From NCBI GenBank assembly GCA_001414345.1, contig LLCB01000034.1, positions 186,001 through 250,000 of the forward strand: a stretch of 64,000 nucleotides of DNA. Reading direction: 5' to 3'. Origin of the DNA: Hymenoscyphus infarciens (Eukaryota > Ascomycota > Leotiomycetes > Helotiales > Helotiaceae). Of the stretch, positions 10,895-22,225 are shown piece after piece. Position numbers and translations under genes: made by a program. The notes under the pieces are model-generated. The model was not told where the DNA came from, did no database searches, and was given only the letters and a program-made list of their open reading frames with translations. How positions within the stretch are numbered: the stretch's first letter is position 1; each line of letters starts with the position of its first letter.

Positions 10895-13672
10895 ATGTCG
10901 AATACATCGGTACCAGAGAGCAAGTCCCAAGCAGGCCCGATTGGTAAGTAGAGCTTACCATCTGCCTTTCCATTGCATCGCGCAATTCTCGAGTCTCTAT
11001 CCCCTATGATAGTAATTATATTCTAATAAAACATTCTCTGTTATCCTTAGATCTCGAACCGGGCAGCACCACTTCCTCTCCTCCCGCAACCAAGAAACCA
11101 GACGAAGCTCTCGCCGTCCGATTCGCTTCTGTCGACCAGGAGATAGAGCCTGCTCATATCGATTCCCTCGAAGCCAGACTCTCCTCGCAAGATAGTTCTA
11201 TCAACGCAGATGGCAAAGAGGTGGAAACGCTGAAAAAGGCCGCCTCGGCACTAAACCTCCCACGACTTCAAGAACGACGAATGAGCCACTTTGCTTTTGA
11301 GCCAGTCTCTCTACCTGCGTCAAGGGTACGTTGTAATTCCCATATGTTTCCAGATCCACAAGGACTAGACGTGGCGATGGGCAAGGACAATGGTGGATTA
11401 ATGTCTTTGCTGTCTCTGTTCAGTGACCTAGTTATTCATGGAACGGGGGACCGGTTTTGTGGATTTTCCTGGGCATACCGGGCTTCATCGTTTTAATGCC
11501 TTGATTGTACCTGCCTAGGATTACCCCCACTCGTAACTGATTTAAACCTCCTGAATACGACCCACTCTGCGGCGTTGACGTGTTGACATATATCTCTTTT
11601 GCACTTCTTCGTCTGAATAACCACTGATGTTTTTCGTTTGCAGGTCGCCTCCACCGAAGATAGTTCTCGAGATCCCAGTCGTCACAACACAAATAGTTCA
11701 TCAGGACGACCATCACCACATCAAAGCCCCCGAGTACATTCAATGCACTCGCCACCGATAACTCCTGCGGCAACACGATCGCGAGACGCTGTGGAGGGAA
11801 CTACGGGTACAAAGGGTGCGTCGCTACAGAAGGTAGAGGCGGATGAGACCGTTGCGGCTGTGACCACCCAAATATCAAGCGCCCAGATATCACCTCCCCG
11901 TACCTCCGGAACATCTCCTACGACCACGAACGTTGATGAATCCCGCCCCGGGTCTTCTGGAAACTTGGTTACAAGACCAGCAACTCAATCAACAGAGGCA
12001 TCTGGTACTGGTCATCGAGGAGCCTTCTCCATAGGACCCGGTAGTACTCACACATCCTCAGTACCTGTCTCCCGCGAACAGAGTCCAAGTCGGCAAACAT
12101 TCAGCAGACCTTTTACGCCAGCAGGCGATTTGAACGATCCATACGCCGCTCACAAGAGACCTCCTCAATCCAGAAATCTGGACGCTATCGACCCAAGATT
12201 CAAGTTTACAGCATTGAATTCGAAACACAGGGCAACCGGAAGCTCGTCGTCGTCACTCCCTCGATCATCACGAAGTACAACAGACGATGGAGAAAAACGG
12301 AGGTCATTTTTTGGTGGGCATACAAACCATGATGAGAGTTCTGCGACTATCCACACCAAGCACGGCGGATCGATGTCTGAGCTTAAGAGATTCCTGAAGA
12401 TTGGCGGATCGTCGAAAGCAAAGCGATCAGCATCTCCTTCTCGCTCAATAAAGTCCGGATCAAAAACACCACCCCACCTCAAAGCTTCACAGCAACTGCC
12501 ATTCGACGATAACCACGGATTAACTTCCAAGTATGGGAAATTTGGAAAAGTACTAGGAGCTGGTGCTGGTGGATCTGTGCGACTGATGAAAAGGAGTAGT
12601 GACAATACGACATTCGCTGTCAAGGAATTCAGGGCGAGACATTCGTATGAATCGGAGAAGGAATATAACAAGAAGGTTACAGCCGAGTTTTGTGTAGGGT
12701 CAACGTTACACCACGGCAATATTATCGAATCATTGGATATCGTTCAAGAAAAGGGAAAATGGTACGAGGTCATGGAATACGCCCCCTACGACCTATTCGC
12801 AATTGTTATGACTGGGAAAATGTCGAGAGAGGAGATCAGCTGTGCATTTTTGCAGATCCTCAGTGGAGTTACCTACATGCATAGCATGGGATTGGCACAT
12901 CGGGACTTGAAGCTTGATAACGTTGTTGTGAACGAGCATGGGATTATGAAAATCATCGATTTTGGAAGTGCTAGTGTTTTCAAGTATCCTTTCGAGAATG
13001 GTCTTGTACTAGCTTCCGGTAAGTTTTGTCAATATTTCTCTAAACCGAATCTTTTTAACAAAAGCAGGGATTGTTGGTTCTGATCCATATCTCGCGCCTG
13101 AGGTTTACGACGAGAGAAAATATGATCCTCAACCTACCGATATTTGGTCGCTAGCAATCATATTTTGTTGCATGTCATTAAGGCGTTTTCCATGGAAGAT
13201 GCCACGAATGACAGACAATTCTTATAAACTTTTCGCTTCAACTCCATCGCCCGGAACCGACATGAAGAGACTGTCGGACACCCCAGTTCCATCGAAATCA
13301 ACGTCAGATTTAGATACTCCACCAAGAGACGCAGTTCCAACTCCATCCACAGAACAATCTTCTGGCACACCTGCGGCAAATGGTAACGGCACGAGCGTAA
13401 CAACTCCCGCACCAGAGAAGAAGTCAGAGGTTATCAAAGGCCCATGGCGTCTAATGCGACTACTTCCAAGAGAAAGTCGACATGTCATATCTCGGATGCT
13501 GACGATTGACCCTAAGAAGAGAGCTACGATGGCAGAAGTCATAGCAGACTCATGGGTCCAAGGAACAGTAATTTGTAGACAAGAGGAGGGGGGAGCAGTC
13601 ATTCCCGCCCCAGGTCATACACACACTCTTGAACCTCCAGCCGCTCCAGCGGTACCGCCAGCAAAGTCATGA
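10895..13672 (+). CDS. sat4: Hal4/Sat4-type serine/threonine protein kinase
   Basis: Four exons, 10895-10943, 11051-11325, 11644-13018 and 13068-13672, give 767 residues. Residues 1 to about 400 are Ser/Thr/Pro-rich and probably disordered, with a basic LKRFLKIGG patch before the catalytic domain. The kinase domain begins near residue 407 with GAGAGGSV (glycine-rich loop), AVKEF (lysine), HRDLKLDN near 527 (catalytic loop), DFGS near 547 and YLAPEV. A 55-60 residue Ser/Thr/Pro-rich insertion sits between [14 protein letters not shown] and the final [21 protein letters not shown] lobe, as in fungal Hal4/Hal5/Npr kinases. Yeast Hal4 (Sat4) and Hal5 stabilise plasma-membrane K+ and nutrient transporters and confer salt tolerance. 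A similar role is inferred. Intron 2 is long for this window (318 nt). Confidence 0.88.
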
Positions 13673-14341
13673 GTTCTTTCACCCTTATGAATGGGGAAGT
13701 TTGTATAGAAATAGAAAGAGAAGTATCATGGTGTTTAGGAAATGGGCATGGCTGGGTTGGGTTCATATTCGGGTTATAACTTGATTATGTGGTATGGTTA
13801 GAAAGGGGTGAGGTGTTTACATAGAAGGCTTGCGGTAGACTGTACAGTGGAAGAACTTTGGTTCTAGTCCTTGATGAGATTACGGGTGGTTTTCTCTAGC
13901 GTAGTAGCGTGGCTTCAATTGGCCGTTTGCGAGTTATAACTCATTTTCAATGCATTGAGCGAAAGATATCCTTGAAACAAATCTGTTCACGATGTTGATG
14001 TTGGTTTCCTGTTTACTTGACTCAGAAAGGAGGTGAAATTTGTGGTGAGGAATTCGTAAGTATTTCACTATCCTTGAATCTGGTAAGGTGGTAAAATATG
14101 GACTATTCACTTCTTTGAGATCTCAGTGCCGCTTTTGACATCCATGGATCCACCTTCCCCATATTTAGAGGTCACGTGTAGCGGTTCTCGGCTTAATACC
14201 CCTGTCACAAAAAAGTATCCAGAAGCTCTTCGAAGCTCAAGAACTTCTCTCTCTAAACAAACCACCATCTTCACATCACGCATATCATACCAGTCGCACT
14301 ATACCAAATCCCAGTACTTCACCTCCCAAATAATCTTCAAG
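13673..14341. other. Intergenic, hsp10 promoter side
   Basis: Kinase 3' flank followed by the hsp10 5' region. GAA and TTC triplets cluster at about 14220-14260 but do not keep the 5-bp spacing of a heat-shock element, so none is called. Confidence 0.45.
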
Positions 14342-15061
14342 ATGGCAAGTCCGCCTCCAAGCTTTCCGAACAGATCCCATCCATCTACAGACCCGTTTCC
14401 CCTTGTCGCACCACCCGGCATCTGCGAAGGACTTGCAAAGAGAAGAACTCAGCTAATTGAAACAATAGTCTACCGCTCTCAAATCCATCAAGTCCCTTGC
14501 ACCACTCCTCGACCGAGTCCTCGTTCAACGAATCAAGGCCGAGACCAAGACTGCGAGTGGTATCTTTCTCCCTGAGAGCGCTGTGAAGGAGTTGAATGAG
14601 GCTAAGGTTTTGGCGGTTGGACCTGGTGGGTTGGATAAGGAGGGGAAGAGGGTTAAGTGCAGTGTTGCTCCTGGTGATAAGGTTTTGATTCCTCAGGTAT
14701 GTTTTGAAGGCTTTTTTTTGTTGGTTTGGTGATGGGTGGTGTGGATTGTAAGGAAGATTGCCGGAGGGGATTGCTGGGAGTCTGGGTTCAGAGTGGATTT
14801 GTAATGCTGTATGGGCTGGCAATTAATGAAATGCTGGCCTGCTGTTTCTTTCATCCTTTGAAGATTTGGACACTGGTACTTGGACATCTAAAGGAACATC
14901 TGCTAACGTTCTGGCAATAGTACGGAGGATCACCAGTCAAGGTCGGAGATGTCGAATACTCTCTATTCAGAGATTACGAGTAAGCCTTACCCCTTTCCCA
15001 ATGCTAGCACTAATTTCCTAACTACCTTCCCATCAGACTCCTCGCCAAGATCAACGAGTAA
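14342..15061 (+). CDS. hsp10: Mitochondrial 10-kDa heat shock protein (co-chaperonin Hsp10/GroES)
   Basis: Four exons, 14342-14344, 14469-14696, 14921-14979 and 15037-15061, give 104 residues. The coding part of exon 1 is only the ATG; the first intron begins GCAAGT and ends AATAG, a GC-AG intron. The product reads MSTALKSIKSLAPLLDRVLV, then QRIKAETKTASGIFLPES (the mobile loop that contacts Hsp60), then LAVGPGG...VLIPQYGGSPVKVG and EYSLFRDYELLAKINE. This is the complete GroES fold at normal length. It caps the Hsp60 ring in the mitochondrial matrix and is essential for folding imported proteins. Introns 2 and 3 are ordinary GT-AG. The alternative reading straight through GCAAGT gives a non-GroES N-terminus and is rejected. 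Confidence 0.93.
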
Positions 15062-16343
15062 ATTCCCTTTCACGCAGTCACGAGAGCCAAGAACCAAATG
15101 TACCATAAACAAGCATGTATAAAAAGCCGTTAATCGAGGGAACCCCATTTTTTGTTGTGGGCGGAGGGATTTGCATATCTTGAGATGGGATGTGTGTGTA
15201 TGTTGTTTTTCTGGGATTAGAGGGTTTGTGTTGTTAGATGAGAGTTGGGATGTGGAAGCTTTGAAATTGAAGAAATCTCCTCTCTAACTAAAATCTCCCT
15301 TGATTGTGTGAAGTGAGTGTTTTCTAGGTTGGTTGTATGGGGCTCGGAAAGACGGGACTTGCTACTTAGTCTATCATCAGGTTTACAATTCCCACGCTGG
15401 GCCTTGTGTTGAGTTTTGATGGCAAGGTACACCAAGAAAACTATCATCTGAAGGGCGTTCTATTGTCTCGAGTTTTCAACCTTTCTCGACGATCAAGAAC
15501 AAAAGACTCTTTTTGCTGGAAAAATAACATTGGATTATCGCCTGAAGCCTCATTGATTAAAAACCTCGATCACAGGTTGACAAGGAAATCGCACTCGCGA
15601 CGGGAAATAAAGCTCTCTCAGACGTCAACCCTAGGCTTTGGAGTTGAGGCATCCCGTCGCACCAGCGGCTGATTTCTCAACACACCAGGGACAGGTCAAT
15701 TCTTCTCACACATCTTCGTTTACGTTCATGTGTACTGTCCCTTGAGTTCATCTCCCTTGATTAGGCGGCCACCCCCCGCGATTCGCTGATGGAAAAGTGT
15801 GTATATGGGAGGGGGGGGTTTACTCTAAATTTTCTCAAGTCGTTCGAGCCGTCGAGTTGTTCCTTCCCTCTTCGTTTCAAATCTACCTTTTAAGAGTCGT
15901 GAGCCGACAAGCTGGAACCAGGCTGGAGGTTCGCATCTTACCCCGTTCTTACGTAGCAGCCTCACTCCCTCAAGTCATCTGACTCATACTTACATACAAC
16001 CAAGATATCCCCCCAATACTTCGACTTGAGAAGAAGGCTTCCAAAGGGGTGAGGCATGCGTTGTGTTAGAGTACCTCCTTGTATTGCTTCTTTCGCTCAT
16101 AGATATGTAGGCACCTAGAGACTCGAGGCTTCAAGTTCGAGTTAGAAATAGCTGAACTCTTTGTTTTTGTGGAAATACATTCAAGTCGAAAGATTCCTCT
16201 GCTTCCTAACTCTAGGAAAAGGTATAAATTCCTTTATCTTCTTAACTCGTATGGCTTATTCTTTTCACCACATTCCATTAACAACATACAACTATATCTA
16301 CGGCTACCTAATCTGAATCTCCCTTATTAGAATATTATCGTCC

Positions 16344-16613
16344 TTGCATTGGGGCATAATCAATTTTCTAGCAAATCAAGTTATACAGCTAAATAAGCTG
16401 TTCGATCACGACGTGCTTATAGTTGATTGTGGCTACAAACCAAGTAAACTCAATGCACTTTGCTATGATTCAAGTATTAATCCTGATAAATACTGTAAGA
16501 GGGTTAAAGTTATTAAAAACAGCTATAAGAAGGAAGGCCTTTGTCCAAAATGCAAAGAAGCAGCTTCACAAGCTGCTACACAGCAACAGCCAAGTGGACA
16601 AGGATCGAATTGA
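16344..16613 (+). CDS. Possible small cysteine-containing protein
   Basis: An 89-codon frame with a plausible ending. It contains DCGYKPSK, a central cysteine, KYCKR and a final LCPKCKEA motif, followed by a Gln/Ser tail. The spacing (CG, C, C, CPxC) resembles small predicted zinc-binding proteins that are common and poorly described in Leotiomycetes. The N-terminal part before VDCGY is less convincing: a TTATAG acceptor-like site just upstream suggests that the true protein may use an upstream exon that I could not find. It could also be a relic. No function is proposed. Confidence 0.35.
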   Translation: MHWGIINFLANQVIQLNKLFDHDVLIVDCGYKPSKLNALCYDSSINPDKYCKRVKVIKNSYKKEGLCPKCKEAASQAATQQQPSGQGSN

Positions 16614-17081
16614 GTTTTGACTTGAAATAGGAATGTTGATATAGATAGTGAGATCTTTCCGTGTAGAGTACTAAATGGTTGATAGGCTACTATCAATTTC
16701 GGCGGACTTCAAACAATATAAGCAAAAAGCACATAAAAAAAGGGGGAAGTCGGCAGAACGTGGGAACTGTTCTGGGAGTTTTTGTTTCTTTATTTTAGTC
16801 CGTACACGTGGAATTATTTTCTTTGCTGCCTCTCTTTAAATCCAACTTATCCAAGGAAAAAAATTGCCCCTTGAACTCGAAATGATCTACAATCTTTGAA
16901 TATATATCGGTATTGATATCGATGAACCTTTAGAAAAGTAGTGTTTCTGAAAGAATCTGTGACGATATGATAATATATTTATCTTACAGGGCTCAAAAGA
17001 GTAAATTCATGTTGCTTTTCTTATTCCAGAGTAGTTAGAGGGAATGGTAGAAGGCCACGTGCCTTGAACTGAAATCCCTTG

Positions 17082-17490
17082 TATTCGCTTAACGTAACTA
17101 AAACCATCCAAAACCAGACAATTACAATCGAATGAACACCGACAAAGAGCCTACACCCAACTATCCATGAAGTTCAAACCAGAAGTCATATATCTGGACT
17201 CAATGACTACATGATTCATATGTCCATTGACAGTCCCGCTCCCACCCTGATTCCAGGGAACCGCCTTTGTCAAAATCTAATACATTACTCACCATATACG
17301 TTCTAACAATTCATAACTGTAGAGCATCACACTGGCTAGGGTTTTTGGAAACTTTCTTGGGCCGTCGTACCATCAACATCCTTGAGAGACATTTCCCGCT
17401 CTCTACCTTGGCAGTCCCTTGCACAAAGATTTCTTCGGTCCTCTTCTCCCACAGAGTTCTGAAAGCCACTAAGACCTTTCCAGTCTAAGA
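17082..17490 (-). pseudogene. Degenerate duplicate of the CorA-like gene's 3' end
   Basis: On the minus strand, about 17270-17160 reads GGSGTVNGHMNHVVIESRYM and ends a few residues later. It aligns with SGSGTVDGHRN...DAVIEMRQM at the end of the CorA-like pseudogene near 43296-43400. The similarity continues past the stop: TTCGCTTAAC, CATCCAAAACCA and ACAATTACAAT occur in the same order at 17090-17135 and 43228-43260. No upstream CorA domain is recognisable here, so this is a fragment. Confidence 0.6.
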
Positions 17491-19325
17491 TGGGTTTTCG
17501 TTAGGAATTCTGGATGGGGTTGACATACCGGATTTAGGACTGATGGTTTTGGGCGGATTGTTTGAGTTCGGGTAATGCACACCAAGCTAAAGAGAGAATT
17601 GACTCGAAAGGTCCGACCTAGGCAAAGATGAATTGATCTACCCTTGCCACTCTCAGACTGAAACTTAGAAGAGATTTGAGTGAGTCGACGGTGCTTTGTC
17701 GTCGCTGCAATTCTAAAGCTAAGGTGGTGTTTGAGTCACTAATGATTTGTACTTGCTACAACGTACCAAGATTGCAAAAAAACAAATTCTATCTTTGCCT
17801 CAAAACATGGAAAAGAAGAAAACCCTTCTTGGCAGAATGTTTGACGAGGTTTGTTGTTAGGTGAGGTATCTAAGATTTACTTTACTTTTAGTCTTGAAGT
17901 CGTCTTCAAATCTCTTTCTTATTCTAGTAATTCAAGATACGGGGTCTACTAGTATAACCACATTCAATATTTTATTACTGTTAATAATTCAAACAACTGT
18001 TGCTTCCCTGTGTTCGGAGCGAATAGTAGGTTGTTGCTGAGCGATTTGTGGCACCACTATATAATGTAAAGTAGGACCGCGGAAAACTCGAGCTTGCCCC
18101 TGTCTTTCGATATCTCTTGACTCCCCTGGTCCTTTCTTTTCGTGGCTTCTAGTGCGGTCTTTGCTTTGCTAGTAGTCTCAAAGATTGCCGGGTGCACTTC
18201 CTTCCTCTGCCGTTGGCGGCTGCTGGATGGTTGTAACTCCTCTATAATGGCCTTCCTCATTTCTTGGGGGCGCGACGCGTAACGAACGATTCTGCTGTAT
18301 GGCAGTTGTTTGTATGCCGACCGAAGATATTAATATGCGAGACTTCACTTGGCGGCGAGTAGCTGTCACCATCAGAATCCAACCGTTGCCTTTGTATGCC
18401 TTCCGTTTCCACTTGGTCCCCCTGATTCGAGTTGCAGACAAGAAAGAGCAAGAGGGACAAGGAGTTTATACTCCAAAGGATCAAGAGACATCTACCGCCG
18501 AAACTGCAAAAGGTAAAGTGAAAAAATCTGAAAAGATTGAGTAAATGGAGTTTCTCAATTGGGAGATCAGATGGTCAGTAGCGAGATGACTACCGTCTGT
18601 TGCACGTCGCACTTGTGAAATTGTCCCAGAGGATTACGGCAACGAATGGAAATCAGATGAACTCTTTGATCTGCGAAACTTTGGTGAACTGTTTGGGAAG
18701 TGGAGAATGGGAGGAGGGGTGGCTTTGCTGCCGTTTCCTGGCGATGGATAGTCTACTTTCCAGAAAATTTGATGAAATAGATGACCAAGTGACAACTAAG
18801 TCCTCGAAGCAACTTAACAGGAACTCAAACCCCAAGGTGGAATACAAGTAACATAAAAGGCAAACGTTGGATAAATAAACCAGAACAGGCGATACGAAAG
18901 TAATTTGTGAAAAAGTAGAGTGGTATTATAAGTTATTATCTGCGCTCATCAAGTCATGAATCCCAGGAGATCACTTCTTCCCCAAGTTCTTCCCCAAGTT
19001 CACCCTCAGGTCCACCAATTACGCCTTGATTCACTCCTCTCCACTCCTCCCTCCCTAGAGACTAACAAGTCTCACTTCTCGGCCAAAAATCTGCCCCCGT
19101 ATTTTTCATCCCACTAATTACATTTTGTACACCCTTCCACTCATTAAGCCCTTCTAAGTAAGGGTGTCAAGCACCATCTTGATTCGATATGTTCCGACCA
19201 GTGCCATATGGATACTCAAGGTAGGTACATATGACAACAAAGCGAACGTTGCGCATTTCGGCGCGTTCAATATAGCGGAGGTTTTCTTTCCTTTCACATG
19301 AAAATCCTTCAATACTTCAACTCCC

Positions 19326-20721
19326 TCACATAGCATGATCCCTCATCTCCTCAACAAACGACACTCTCGGAATTTGAGGCAAAGCATCAACAAGAGAGTC
19401 TACCGAATTACCACCCAAAGTCGTAGCAGTAGCCGGCGCCTCCTCATCAAAAACCGTCTCCATATTTGTATTGAGATGAGAAGCACGTAAACTCTTTCTA
19501 TTTGTCCTCTCAAAATTCTCAAATGTGTCTCGAGGAGGGCTGTTAGGAAGTTCTTGTTTTTCGGCTTCGTAGAGGGTGTTCATTCCACTCGACATGTAGG
19601 ATGCACGAGCTAGTCTACTATTTCTGCTATCTTTGTTGGGGGTTTCTGGAATGTCGATAATGTTTTCTTCGTCGCTGGAGGTGGCTATGGGTGCGTCGTG
19701 AAAGACTTGCTCATCGCTATCGCAGAGGGTACCGTGAGGTACGATATTTGCATCCTTTTCGTTCGATCCGCTGCGGAGGTAGTCACCTGGACCACTGCTT
19801 CCATTGGGAATGAAGAATCGTTTGTCGACTCTAACTGCGGCATAGAGAGCGATGACAGTGATCTCGATAGTGAAATTGAATGCATAGAAGCATGCTTTGG
19901 AATGGTACCAAGCCGGGTTTGACCGAGGACGAGGAGTAAGATAATTGGTCGTAGTTCGGAAGATTGCTCCAATTATCAGGATGCTACTCGCAAAAACCAA
20001 GATCCAAATCTTAGTCCTGAACCGTCCTTCTCCGAACTTTTCCACCCGGGATTTTGGAGCAATCAATAGCTTGGTCAGGAGAAGTGGCAGTGGCAGGAAG
20101 GCAGAAACTGCAAAGTAAGTACCTCCGAAAAGCTGGATATCCCTATCGATTCGATGCGTATTGATGGAGAGTGTATAGGAGCTTTGAACCGTGGCGGTGA
20201 TCAAAGCAATCAGGGCGATGATGATAGTAGCGTAGTAGACTTTGAAAAGGATCGAGAACCATTTCTTCCACGCCCAGTGTGGATATGAAGCTCGTATGAC
20301 TCTTTGTGCGAAGATGAGATTGACGATGAAAAGGATGATGACACCAGCTTGTACGAATATGTTGGCGGCAATGGCTACCGACACGTCGGTGGGATGTGAT
20401 GCCCATACGAGACGCATGGTACAAGCCGTAATGCGAGCCATGCAAAAACCAAACATAAGACCCGACATCAGAAACTTCCTTCCAAGACGCAGGTTGAGTT
20501 GTAGAATAGTCATGTGGGTAATGGCTCCCAGGATGAAAAGCATCAGGAAAACGACGGTGATAGTATCGTCCAAATCCTTCGTAGGAAGACCACCGAGAAG
20601 CGCGGTTTGAGGAGCATAGGGAGGACCCTGAGGCGGTTGTGCCATCATCTGATGAAACATGTTGGTATTTATACGGAGAAATTGGAGAGGGAGTACTTAC
20701 AGGACTACCTGGAGACGACAT
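19326..20721 (-). CDS. Fungal seven-transmembrane protein (DUF3112 family, GPCR-like)
   Basis: Two exons, 20721-20701 and 20648-19326, give 447 residues. The short first exon encodes MSSPGSP; a second start at 20660 inside the intron is possible. Residues from about 30 to 290 contain seven hydrophobic segments: around VVFLMLFILGAITHM, FLMSGLMFGFCMARI, NIFVQAGVIILFIVNLIFA, YYATIIIALIALITA, FAVSAFLPLPLLLTK, IWILVFASSILIIGAIF and FNFTIEITVIALYAAV. A polar, Ser/Glu-rich C-terminal tail of about 150 residues follows, with repeated SRLARASYMSS / RKSLRASHLNT segments. This layout fits DUF3112 proteins, which are often annotated as class C-like GPCRs in Leotiomycetes. No ligand or G-protein link can be read from the sequence. 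The cytoplasmic tail could carry phosphorylation sites. Confidence 0.72.
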
Positions 20722-20824
20722 CTTTATGTAGTTGACGCGAAACGTGTCTTTTGTCTACGAAAGACGAGAGGGAGAACGAGGAAGGGGTTGACTGCGAGGA
20801 AGGTAAAGTAGGTAGGTAGGTACT

Positions 20825-20990
20825 TTCTACTTTGAAGTAGAGAAGTTGAGAAGATTCAACAGTGGCAGAAAGGAAGAGCTCATGTAGGGTTCTACTTTGA
20901 AGTTGAGAAGTTGAGATGATTCAACAGTGGCAGAAAGGAAGAGCTCATGTAAGGAGGGCAGGTACCTTCTACTTTGAAGTTGAGAAGCTG
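20825..20990. repeat. 65-bp tandem repeat, two copies plus a partial third
   Basis: The unit starts TTCTACTTTGAAG and runs through AGATTCAACAGTGGCAG to AGAGCTCATGTA. Copies begin at 20825 and 20890, and a partial third begins at 20967. It lies about 100-270 nt upstream of the seven-TM gene start, within its likely promoter or leader. Confidence 0.85.
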
Positions 20991-22140
20991 ATATGACGAG
21001 AAAGAGAGAAAAACTTATAAACAGCACACCGACCTTTATCTATTGGCAATTCCACTTCCAATCTAGTGACTTCCGCCATGATGGTTTCATTTCTCATTGG
21101 TGAGTAAACATGGAGACGGTTTGTCGGTGCTTCACAGCGCCGTGGAATGAAGTCAAATGGTCAAATGGCCATAATAGCATGCCGATCATGACATGGTGGC
21201 GCTAATGCGAGAGAGGAACCAATGAACGGTCAATGTTTGGACGGAAAACGGAAGTTGCGACCTCAGATGGCTTTGACAGGGGTGTCGGGGCTGATACAAA
21301 GACTGACACCGAGAGCCCGGACTACCGTTGGGACGGACGACTTTGACAAGACGAGAGAGATATCCATCTCGATTCATTCAGAAAACCCACAATTATCTTC
21401 GTTGAACAAGGATGGATGTTATTCCTCTATCAATCTGCTTGTGCGAGAATTTTCCAACTCTTGACCATGTAGGTATTGTGATGAAAGTCAGGTTGCTATC
21501 TACTTGAACAATAGAAACCGGACCGGACCTCATCACACCACCATCAGACAGATTAGCATCGGCGAGCAAAAGCATGTCAAACAACGGCTGGTGGCTGTGT
21601 TGGTCAACTGTAACCGGAGTCTGCGTAATCGAGTATCGAATTGCCTATGCTATACGAGACGATATTTTTGGATTCCTCGTAATATACAAGGGAGGACTCA
21701 CGATGATATACAATTGTTTCACTTTCTTTAACAAATCCTTCAACCAATATCTTATCTCTCGTCAGAGAGAAGTAAGGGAGTCCCGATATCCCTGTCTATA
21801 TTTTTTAGCAACAGGACCTCCGGGTTACGATACAAGTACAACCTACTCTCTGGAAACAAACAAACAATTACCCCTCAGTTAACGACCTGGCAACCAAATG
21901 GACTAAAAGAAACCAACTCGCTGGCGTACCCGTTCCGCTCTTAGCAAGAAAGCCTACTTCTGTAGTCAGAAAGATAGCTTTGTGACGGCTCGCTTAACCC
22001 CCCCCACATTCCACACACCAAGATACAAAACCTCCCACCTCCCATTCAAAAAAAAAGACAAAAAAAAATTAGTACTCATCAGCAGACGCCCTCTGTAATG
22101 AATTAGTATATGATATTTTTTGGAAGAAGATGGAAGTTGA

Positions 22141-22225
22141 CTTACACGAGAGGCTCGAACTCTCAACCTTGGGCTCTCTTAAGTGAATAAAAGGCCCACG
22201 CGCTAGCCAATTGTGCCAGCAGGGC
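22141..22225 (-). tRNA. tRNA-Lys(TTT)-like sequence with intron; acceptor stem mismatched
   Basis: The minus strand shows a D-arm (GGCACAATTGGCTAGCGC), an anticodon stem TGGGC/GCCCA, a loop CTTTTA...A with anticodon TTT interrupted after position 37 by 12 nt (TTCACTTAAGAG), a 5-nt variable loop and a perfect T-arm (GAGAG TTCGAGC CTCTC). The intron's AAGA can pair with the anticodon TTTT, as expected for a nuclear pre-tRNA. The acceptor stem fails: 5' GCCCTGC faces 3' GTGTAAG, with only about three weak pairs. It is therefore either a tRNA pseudogene or chimera, or my end points are wrong. Confidence 0.5.

Larger units (their letters stand above)
15062..19325. other. Gene-poor, partly AT-rich 4.3-kb spacer
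   Basis: No intact multi-domain gene is visible. It holds one possible small cysteine-containing protein (16344-16613) and the tail of a CorA-like gene (about 17082-17490), listed separately. Minus-strand frames at 18057-18484 encode Arg/Lys/Gln-rich sequence without a recognisable domain and may be another decayed fragment. Confidence 0.45.

Noticed and set aside
14215..14265. Heat-shock element upstream of hsp10
   Set aside because: GAA and TTC triplets are present, but their spacing does not follow the 5-bp nGAAn/nTTCn module.
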